DNA from: Onchocerca lupi
Taxonomy: Eukaryota > Nematoda > Chromadorea > Rhabditida > Onchocercidae
Assembly (NCBI GenBank): GCA_028564675.1
Contig: JAOVVO010000009.1
Location: forward strand, 248,001 to 312,000
Reading direction: 5' to 3'
DNA: 64,000 nucleotides
Shown here: positions 54,197 through 64,000 of the stretch, piece by piece
How the letters are laid out: each line of letters begins with the position of its first letter
Numbering within the stretch: position 1 is the first letter of the stretch
The notes under the pieces: model-generated
Database searches by the model: none
Told to the model about the DNA's origin: nothing
What the model saw: the letters and a program-made list of their open reading frames with translations, nothing else
Program-made: the position numbers and the translations under genes

Positions 54197-57100
54197 TTAA
54201 TCAGACCTCATCGAACCATCACCTGTGATCATTGAAGGGAGGGTATAGTTCAACCTAAAATTACTCAACATTAGAAAATTAAATTCAAGGCATACGATTT
54301 CTTTGAAAACTAAAAAAAAAGTTATTTAAAAAATCAGTAAAATTTGATTAAGTTAAACTAGTAAAAGCATAAAATGCCAACATAACTTGTGAGAAACCAA
54401 TCGCCTGTTCAAGTCGATACCCCATAGCCGCTCTTTTCTGTCGAGAGCTATTGTTTTTAGATAAAGCGGTACTGGTTTCCAATAATTTCCAACTCGATTA
54501 CTGGTCGAAAGACCTTGAAGCCTGTGAAGCTGCCCAGAAGCGGAGAGTGACCAGACTATTTTACATCCTACAGCCAAGTCATAAACACCAGGTTGATCAC
54601 TTGCCTGAAACAAAGTCGCCTTGGAATTTCGAAACATTGAAAAACTGCTTATTTTACATCTGTCAAAAACTTTATAAAACAATTAACCTCTATCCATGAT
54701 TTTCCAGCAGGAAGCACGTCGGTGATAGAACTACGAGCCCATGCACGTCCATTATTTTTTGAAAAGACCCACATATACATTCCACTAGAGGATGCACGAA
54801 TCTGTAAAATAATTATTTTATTAAGTGCAAAATTAACGAAAAACCGCAAGCAAAAGAAGAACAATTATAATGAAATAAGTAAGAAGTTCGTCGATAAAAC
54901 GAAGATGAGTCTTCAGGGATAAATCAGAAACTGTATATTTGAAGATTCAACAAATTATCCCTATAATGAGAAAGACAAAGGCTTTCACATCTAACTGCGA
55001 ACCATCAACTTCTGACCTTATCGAATGTACAACCAGCCAAAGTTTTCACATGAATCCATGTAGGATTTGTGCCAATTAGTGGTTCTTTTTTCATATTTTT
55101 TATGTATAAATAAGCCTCGCTAATAGCCGTAACTACCCATAATGAAATTGATGTAACGGTAAATGATACTATTGGTGAACCTGAAATTTACTTGTAGAAA
55201 ATATGGAAATATTTATTCCAGGATCTTTAGAAAAACAGATAAAGTGGAGATAAAAACTTCTAAAACAAGAAAAAGAAAGAAAAGCCGACCGCAAGATCCT
55301 GTGTCTAAAAGTTTCCAGTCAGCACCAAATGGAGAAACAATATTTATATTTTCCTTCACGTATATGCAACCAGAACTATCCAACACATACACACTCTCAT
55401 CAAAAGATGATATCTCAATTATCTGTAAAGTTTTGCACTAAAAAATGGTAACAGATGATATAAAGAATACGGTTAAAAGAATGGTTATATATGTCTTTCT
55501 CAAGAGAACAAGTACAGCTTTTGAGAAAAGATTTCAATTATTAATGAAAACTTCAAATGCAAAATGCATTTACATTTGAACTGAACGATGCTGGAAAGGC
55601 TGGAAGAGAATAGAAATAACTATTTCTCAACCGATAAAGGAATATTTCGTTAATTCGACATAGTGTTAAACAATCTGCAATAAAAACGTCATAACACAGC
55701 GACTTTCTTGACTCATAATGGTCTAGATTTCTTATTGAGAAGTCCCCAGCGAGTACTTAAGAATCTTCATGATTAAGAGAAAATTCCGCCAATATTTTAA
55801 GTGTATATGGAAGTAAAAATATGAAGTGGTGCTTAGCCTGTCAACTTATCCGTTTTTCGAAGATTGAATAGCAGTAGATCGCAAAAACGAGTTTTTTGAT
55901 TTTAATGAATAAATACCCTAAAGTAAGTTTCTGTAAGATTTTACAATACTTACCAAAATCTCCTTTCAAACTTCCACCTGCTATTAATTCAAAATTATTA
56001 TCCACTGAGAACTTATCACGTACAATGTGTTCTAAACAATGCCCAGAAAGAACACCGGTGCTAGATGACCAATAACACTTGTGGTCGACACATATAAAAA
56101 CTCCCGCCGAAGAGACGCGAATAACCCATGGTAGAGTATACAAACGATTAATATCTGGTGAAACGTCCCACGGATTATAAACCTGAAAGAAAAAAAATCC
56201 AAATATTTAATCTAAAATTTTCTTTTTCGAATAATAACAATCAAAAAAAAAAAAACAGTGGAAAAAATGATATAAAACAGCATTAGGTTTTAAAATGTCA
56301 AATTCGTAGGATTCTTGTTAAACTTCAGAAGAATCATAGCAATTAGAAATATTTAAAATACTATTTTTCGGCAACATTTGGATGAATAAGCTAGTAAAGA
56401 ATAATACGTATTTTCATCCAACTTCCTGTCCATCCAAATGGACTTTGATATCCCACACCATTTGTGAACCACAGCGAACATTTGTCGTCAATTGCCCAAC
56501 CACTCTGGCCGTATAAACAAATGCTAATCAAACGTGTAGGGCCATGTGGCCTGTAAAATTGTTCTTTAGATAAAGTATAAAATCAGGAATTTACATCTGA
56601 AAAGAAAAAAATGTCAAGTTTTTTTTTTTTTTTTTTTACTTCAGAAAGTGAAAAAATTTAGTATTAAAAAAAAGAAAAGAGAAAACGTACACAACTTCAA
56701 CCCAGTCCAATCCAACTGGACTATATTTTAATCCAGTGCGTACTACAAGACGACCTGAATCAACTTGTAGTGCCCAGACCGCAAAATCACTTGCAGTAAT
56801 AGAATGCAACGGCCACGATGTTTCGCATCTACTGAGAATTCCCATTTCCGGCAAACACAGCTGTACAAAAACCTGCAATTTAATTGTTAAAATACTGTGA
56901 AACTGATTAAAAATCTCGAAAAAAATTATAAAGATAACCAATTAACTTGCAAAATATCGGCATAATAAGTTTATACAGAACAAATCGAAATGAGACCTCC
57001 CCTGATTTTGTAATGTACCAAGCTGAACGAGTAGTTAGAGCAGCTTCAATAACACCACCTCCTTCATTAGCAACAATAGTCCAGTGAAGAGCTGTTAAAA

Positions 57101-60100
57101 AGGAACTAGATTCATTGTTATTTTCCATTGGCGCAAATGCGATATTTTTAAAGATTTTCCAAACCAAGGTACCATTATCTTAATAAATTTTGTTATTTAG
57201 TCATGTCAACAATACAAACAGTTACTTTTCTTTTTCATTTAGAATACCTCGCGGTTATTAATTACTTGGCTTTCCCCAAATCAGAGAATCCACAATCAAA
57301 ATATAGGATAATGAATGTTATCAAATTTAAATTTAAATAAGTTTTTTTGAAACACAGTAAAATCAAAGAAATTTAAGTCTCAAGTTGTCAAAATAGAGCA
57401 AAATAAAATTTACTAGATAAAACCAGAACTGTACAAAAAAATCAGAAAAAATCCAATAAGTATAAAAATGAAATAATCCAGTAAATGTGGAAATAATTTT
57501 GAAAAAATGCTAGCAATCGTTCCGTAAAAAAAAATCCTGAAGCCGTTGATAAAAGGAAATTTCTAAGGAGAAATAAAGCAGAAACCGGCTCTTTTGAAAT
57601 GGACCAATTTTGAATAAAAGTTTATTGGAAAATCTGCAATAGTTGATTCAAACATATTCCAAAAAACAAACCATTAACAACAAAATGATCTGCTTTCTGC
57701 TTCAATTTCATCCATTGCGGAATGCCACAATAAGGAATAAGCAAGTAACAAGGTCTCCTTCTTTTTTTTGAATGACAAATAATGAGATACTTGGACGAAA
57801 CAGAAAAAGATGAACAGGAATATGGCAGTTTTATCTGAAATTAATACTAAGAAAAAAGCCATCAATAGCAGCCTGCTGAATTTAATATTTTCTAATCAAA
57901 AGGATTTCAAAAAGATGTTTTATCATTATATTACGAAATCAGTATACACCAATAACTTTCAAGATCTTTTGCTCCTTTTTCGTCTTTAAATTTCGTTAAT
58001 TTCCAATTCTTCATTTTTGATAGGTTTCTCATGAATCCTAACTTCGTCACCGCGCTATTAAAATTATTTGCAATATCAGTAAGAAGACAGAAATTACTTC
58101 TCGAAGATCAAATAAAAGTCGAATAGTCACCTAGGAATTAGGGCTATCATAGAAACGATCTAAATTGATTGCAGTTTTATAGTGCAACCAAAATTAAACC
58201 GTTACACATTCGATAGATATATGAAATACATTTGAAAGTATAGAAAGGGAATCTTATGATTTGGAAATGATTAGAAGCTACCATGATTTGGCAGGCATTC
58301 TAATTTCGTGATTCCCTTAAAAAATTAATTACTGCTCAATTGCCTAACTAATACTGATGACATCTATTTTCTATTTTAATATACCTCAAAAATAGAATTT
58401 AAAATGTGTTAAGATCTCCAAACCTCGTTCCAAATATCACCGAAGTTATTCATCACAACAATGTCTTTGATCAGTTTTTCATCATCCTCGCAATATATGG
58501 TACTGCCTGCTGTTCTCTGCAGTATAACATATACGGATGCTACATTATCGCAATAAGTAACTACTATTGATATTGTGACGTTTTAACAATATAATTACCT
58601 CAAAAACAAAAGACTTCCTCTCTAGTGCATCTTTCATTAAAAATTCATAAGCGTTTCTTTCTTTCGGCAGTTCTGATACTGATGAAGTGGATACATTTTC
58701 TGTCATAGACTGTTCTGAAATGTCAAGCGCAATACTAATGATAAATATTCAAAATCGAATATGACAGAATAATCATTTTTTCTTAAAAATCTGATATAGA
58801 AATTTAAAGCGGATTTAAATATTCTTTGCAGTTATTTTCAATTTTTGAAACCAAAAATTATGCTGATGTAAAAAGATCTCCTTTTACTTTTTTTTTCCCC
58901 TCCCCCAACTCATTCCAAAACTTCTAGGGTACAAAAAATACAGCAAAATAAGCATTGATCGGCAGATGAATCTTAATCTATTCCATAAAGACCAGTTCAT
59001 TCAGCCAAATAATTTCTAATAAATAAAAGAATAAAGTACCTGTTACTGGATTATGTCCTTCATTTTTCATATCAATACTCTCATTCAATTCATCACTCCA
59101 AACCTCCTGCAATTGACAACTTTTTAATTTTTAAATAGAAAATTATTTCAATAACTGATTGAAAAAAATTGAAGAATATGGATATAAAAAAATCTCTCAT
59201 TGACTTCTTGAATTTCTTCGCCGGAGTCAGCTATCTGTTCGATACTGCTGCCATCAGAATTGTTCTGAGGTTGGGAATTCACTTCAGCAACTTGTGAAGG
59301 AACTATAAGTGCTGCAAAAATCTCATATGATTTCTTATATTGCATAATTTCAATCATTCCAAATCCAAATCAAACACATTGATCTCGATATCTTAACAAT
59401 GCCTCAACAATCACTTTCTTATCAAACTAGTGCCATTAGAAAAAAAAAAAAAAAAACGATCGACGAGTTGAGACTATCTGTCTTCTGAAAATCTCGTACC
59501 ATATTACAAAAAGAAACCACCTAGAAGATTGACATACCTCCTATGATATTTTTCAGCGTACACTCATCAACAGGGATGAAATCTTCTTTGGATGAATCCA
59601 TTAAATTATGTCTATCAATATCTTTCCATTTTTCAATTTTCTTTCGCTTATTTGTAGGAATTGTCTTCGTCCTACGTACCATAATTTCTTGAAGAATACC
59701 AGCTTGTTCATCAGGAAACAGTGTTCTTTCTATTTCCATAATATCAGCGCCAACTATGGGCTGCACCAGAAAGCCGTCTTCGACCTAAATTTCGGATATT
59801 TTAAAAAGTTACCAGGAATTTAAATTAAAACAAACAGTAGACTCATAAAAAGCTTTTAAATAAACAATATTAGATAATGTGTACCTGTGTACCAAAGCCA
59901 CCCACTTTATCAACTAATGTTCGTGCCACTCTATTAACATTATCTATAATATTGTTCGGTTGTATCTGCATCTGTTCTAGAAATCTGACTGTTAGAACAT
60001 TGATAAATAATATTCAACTATATTAGCAGAACTGCACAGATTAAAAGATTATTTTGAAAATTTATATAAAGTCTCAATATTTCTACACGAAAAAGAAATT

Positions 60101-63100
60101 ATGAAGTATTTTATCAAAAAGAATTTAAATCAAAACAACTAATGCTTTGAAATATTTTACCAAAGTGCTTTGAAATATTACTCCTGTCCTGAGACACTAT
60201 AATACTCGACTTATTGTCTTCTGAATCACTATCCGATGACTGATTAAGAGAATTATGACTGAAATAATTACTGTCAAACAAGATAATTTTAACAGCAATC
60301 ATTTGCACAATTATCGAATGGGATATTTCATAACGTAGTTCAATAACATTACTTGCTATTATGCAGAATACAATTCAAATTAGGCACAGCATTCAAAATT
60401 GGAAGGGGCAAATTACGTAATGAAGAAAAAACATTCATCTGCTTTGCCACTTTCAAACCATCCCAAAATGCATCCTTCGAAGCATTCGGCAATAATTTGG
60501 TAGTTTCTTGAAAAGAAGTCAATAAACTGTTTGAAGTGAATTCCGTGGATATTTCTGAAATGATTTTGTGTAGAATGTTGTGAAGTTAGGAGATCAGAAT
60601 ATGTTTTTATGCTACATTAGTTTACCAACTGCTTGTTAAATAAAAATTAAGCAATTTAGTTTAAAATATCAAACCTTGTTTTTTATAAGCATAAAAAAAA
60701 AAAAAAAAAAAAACATGGTAATCTAGAAAACTATTACAACTAAAGGAAGCTGAAGTTAGCATTAGTAAAGTAAATTAAACAAATCAAATTGCATAGCATT
60801 CTATAAATGACAATCTTACCTGTTTGTTTTCGAAGAACTGTATAATTTAGAAAATGAACTAACTATGAGTTTCTGTAAGATACGACGGAATTTCATTCGA
60901 AGAAAGACAAAAAACACGATTATCTGGGCCAAGAATATAAATAGTGAGACATGAAAACTTTGGGTCAACACAAATAGATGTCTGAAAAACAAAAAACATG
61001 GGCAATGAATAAAGATTTTTTTCCAATACGGAAGTTTCGAAATTTCTGAATAACTTACTTCAAACATTCTATTGTGGAAAAGAGTGTCCACATTAAATGA
61101 TGATAAAGTAGTCTCATCTTCAACATTCACTAAAACAATATAATTGTAGAAATAAACTACAAAAATTTGCGAATGCATCGTTAACAGGCATGGCCTCCAT
61201 CGTTGTGATCTATAAATTCATTGAAGTTATAAAAAAATACATTTTTTTTTATGAATCAGACTTGAATCGAACTTTTATTGCTTTCCTTAATTAAGAAAAT
61301 GAGTCGAGTTTTTTGATTTTTAATTAAAACAATTAAAAATGAAAAGACAACCTGTACTCAATCGAAAAATCTGTTGTGGACAATTTTCGCGTTATCTAGA
61401 ATTGAACAAGTTGTATTACACTTATGCGGAATATTAAAATATAAAAAAAAAAGTTCAGTATGACAACTTAAAATAAAAATATCGAACAATACTATCAAAA
61501 CAAGCATTAATTGAAATTCGTATAATCCCATCCATACTCACGTCTTCTGACAAACTAAAACTCCTTTTCTTTTCACCATGAGAAATATCATAAATAATTA
61601 TGAAACCATTTGACTGAAGAACGAATAATTCCGCTCCACAAGGTTTGACAGTCATGTATATACCGATAGCTCTGAAAATCTACGGAAAAAATATTATTTC
61701 AATTCTCAGTAATACATAGAAACTTTTTCCAAGTAACTGAGACCAACATTTTTTTTCCATCTAAAACTTAAAAAATGGACAAAAAATTACTTCTGTTCAT
61801 GTTGATCGATTTCCAGTACTGAATTAAAAAGATTTTCATCAATAACTGCGATTCTTTTAACAGTGCAGAGTGCTAGAAAACCGCAGATATGAATTAACTG
61901 CATCACACAGGAATGTTCGAGGCAGACAAATGTTGTTTGAAAGACATTCTGCAAATATGTAAGGCTGAAAAAATTCTGAATATCAATAATCCAGAAAAAG
62001 TGCTTAATATCCAGAAAGATTGAAATGATGTGTGATAAATTAATAACCAAGCTAATATACATCGTATGGACATAAACTGGCCAAAAAATCTAGAAAACTG
62101 CAATTTTACTGACATGAATGAAATCGACTGAAGTGACAATTACAATACCACCGTCGTCAGCAGAAAATACTTTTTTTCCATCATTCGCCCATGCAATACA
62201 GCTAATTGTATGCCCCTTATGCCCATCCAATGACAGATTTTGTTTTAACTGCAAATTATAGCTATGAAAAACTTCAACACGCTCCTCGAAAAACAAAAAA
62301 CCAATAATTTATAAATGACCTAAAATTGTGGGTTTGTAATTATAAATTGAAATTATCTAAAATAAAAGGTAACAAATTATCATCAAGATCAATCAATAAT
62401 GAATTTTCACTTCCAATAAAAAAAAACAAACTCTTCTGGTCGAATCAGTTTCACCATTTGGGAAATCCAACAATGCAAGGCTCCCGGAATTATGCCCTGC
62501 GGCGAGCAAATCATATTCTCCTGAGCAAAATTTTACACATGTAATCAGATCATCGGTATTTGTTCGTAAGCTGAAATTTAGAGACTCAAATATTTTGGAG
62601 AAAAAAGCAAAAAAAAAAAATATTTTATTTTAAAAACAAGATCTTTCTCATGGTTTTGATACGAAGCATCGACTATGTGCGGATAGCAATGATATGATGA
62701 GTTCAAAAAAATGTCCGCATACTCTGACGACAAAGACAGCTATTCGAAATTTTCTCAACCAGAAAACACAGTTTCTCGTAAAATCAGCAAGTAATCAATG
62801 CATTACGTAAACATTGCTAAATTTCCATCAGTTGCACTTCAAATAGCTTTATAACAATGTTTCACGTAAAATCAGTCATTATTTATGCCATAATCTTGTG
62901 TATCAGTAGTGTATAAAACAGAATGCAAAACTATACGGAGTAGCGCTGCGATTTAAACGACGGTTGAAAATGAATAAGGAACCACAACTACTTCCAAATG
63001 CGATATAATTATGGCCGACATCGAAACATGTTAATTCTGTTTTTGATGTGCCAGATGAGAATGTCATCGAGATCTGCAGAACTTATTTTTTTAATAATTG

Positions 63101-63316
63101 GTTAATTAATTTCAGTAAGTAACTAGAAATTAAATCAAACATTTTGAAAAAGAAGATTTACTGAAACACCTCTTCATTTAAAGCATGACATTCGTCCACA
63201 TGACTGAAATATCCTGATTCATTAATCATCGATTCAGTATTCCTGCAGTCATTAGATCCAGCACTTTCCTGGTGGTCAATAGATTCAGTACCCTTCTGGT
63301 AGTCATGAGATGTCAT
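54197..63316 (-). CDS. TECPR2: TECPR2-like protein: WD40-like N-terminus and C-terminal tectonin repeats
   Basis: Exons: 63170-63316, 62937-63073, 62432-62570, 62114-62284, 61791-61948, 61542-61671, 61352-61395, 61059-61209, 60864-60981, 60820-60837, 60353-60554, 60161-60258, 59885-59976, 59538-59784, 59205-59311, 59040-59106, 58599-58714, 58441-58516, 56997-57178, 56691-56872, 56408-56550, 55954-56154, 55574-55674, 55290-55422, 55017-55180, 54688-54801, 54387-54604, 54197-54254; 3714 nt (1237 aa), in frame. Residues about 50-360 are WD-like (ELTCFDVGHNYIAFGSSCGS, ISCIAWANDGKKVFSADDGG), as in TECPR2 and HPS5. An acidic linker (SSDSDSEDNKSS) follows. From about 730 to the end come tectonin repeats (SAWYITKSGE, GWAIDDKCSLWF, VYVLDSSGCIYV, RLWGIDLNRR). 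Human TECPR2 acts in autophagosome-lysosome traffic and ER exit, binds ATG8 proteins and is mutated in hereditary neuropathy HSAN9. Uncertain joins: the 58441 donor, the 56154 acceptor (56182 also possible in another phase), exon 55574-55674 and the last exon. Confidence 0.85.
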
Positions 63317-63672
63317 TATTTGTAAGTCTGTAGTTTTTCTTAACTATCTATAGCTATAAACATTCTGATTTGTTGACATATTCATTAAGCCTGAAATGAA
63401 TGGATATGGTCGCCATACGGAAATTTGGAGAGCGTCATTATGATGATAATGGAATGTACCAGTCTTTAATACAAATAAAAAGATAAACAAAGACGTTCTA
63501 AACGACTTTTTCCATCTAACGTTGAATACCTATTGTTGACCTTTCTTCTCGAAATCACGCTAATTATGAATCACCACCCGAAACAATGTACCGACCAAAG
63601 CCTGACTCAAGAACTGCTTTACAATCACTTCATTTAATAACGCCCCAGTATGCCTTTATTCATTCCCACATA
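63317..63672. other. upstream flank of the TECPR2-like gene
   Basis: No coding segment supported. A possible trans-splice acceptor (aactacag) lies about 10 bases before the TECPR2-like ATG at 63316. Confidence 0.45.
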
Positions 63673-63870
63673 TCAACGATTTCCTTTTTGAACCGTTATT
63701 TTTTCTTCGTTCAAATTAATGTATTTAATGTATATTTGACATGAGAAATTAAGCGAAGAGATTGCATCGGGAAATATCCCAGAATATTTGCTAACTTCTA
63801 GAGAGTTTTCATTATGCGCTTCAAATTTCACAAAGTCAGTTCTTTGAATTTTTGCTTCTAAACTGTTCAA
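63673..63870 (-). CDS. unidentified ORF near the window edge
   Basis: An open frame of about 65 codons with protein-like composition (KIQRTDFVKFEAHNENSLEV, KYINLNEEKITVQKGNR) ends in a TGA at the left. No family is recognised. It could be the last exon of a minus-strand gene that starts beyond 64000, or chance. Confidence 0.2.
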   Translation of the reverse strand: MNSLEAKIQRTDFVKFEAHNENSLEVSKYSGIFPDAISSLNFSCQIYIKYINLNEEKITVQKGNR

Positions 63871-64000
63871 AACAAGGAATACATTAATGAATAATTAAAG
63901 CGAGAAAAACAATAAATCACAACAGTATAAATAAGAAAAATAAGCCGCGTTAACAGATCTATAGAAATCAATGAAATTTTAAGCTTTGGATGTAATTTTA

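Noticed and set aside
1..64000. CRISPR arrays, bacterial operons, Wolbachia-derived genes, rRNA
   Set aside because: No regularly spaced repeats, no uninterrupted bacterial-type genes with ribosome-binding sites and no rRNA-like conserved segments seen by eye. Short nuclear Wolbachia fragments could escape notice without a database search.

Overview
The window looks like nuclear DNA of a parasitic, probably filarial-type, nematode. It is AT-rich (my estimate is about 30% GC), its genes are split by many introns of mostly 100-500 bases, and splice sites follow GT-AG with pyrimidine-rich acceptors. Several start codons sit a few bases after a 3' splice site, as expected for spliced-leader trans-splicing. 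The protein set (EAT-6-like Na,K-ATPase, EGL-2/EAG potassium channel, ODR-2-style Ly6 protein, CX-module-like membrane protein, divergent PTP) is also typical of nematodes. The species cannot be named from sequence alone.

Layout, left to right. 1-1423: no gene seen. 1424-7522 (-): a complete 17-exon Na,K-ATPase alpha subunit (1000 aa), with a decayed duplicate of its M2 exon inside one intron. 7532-14669: gene-poor, with a CA microsatellite, a diverged tandem duplication, a long inverted repeat and one weak exon-like ORF. 14670-20708 (-): a 12-exon, 563-aa PTP-fold protein whose catalytic Cys and WPD-loop Asp are both lost, with an Arg/His-rich N-terminal part. 20727-29471: gene-poor, one orphan exon-like ORF. 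29472-30833 (+): a 3-exon Ly6/uPAR-type protein with signal peptide and GPI-like tail. It converges on 32125-40040 (-), a 20-exon EAG-type voltage-gated K+ channel (916 aa). 40041-50701: a gene-poor stretch and a minus-strand single-pass membrane protein with a CC/CCP cysteine motif, whose last exon may lie about 5 kb downstream, beyond a large TTA array. 54197-63316 (-): a 28-exon TECPR2-like protein (about 1237 aa; WD40-like N-terminus, tectonin repeats at the C-terminus). 63317-64000: no clear gene.

Exon models were assembled by hand from splice signals and reading-frame continuity. In every gene the exon lengths sum to a multiple of three, which supports the models, but no transcript evidence was available. 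The genes do not form a pathway. Three (Na,K-ATPase, EAG channel, Ly6 protein) fit membrane excitability, but their closeness may be chance. The most unusual items are the predicted pseudophosphatase and the pseudo-exon in the Na,K-ATPase gene.
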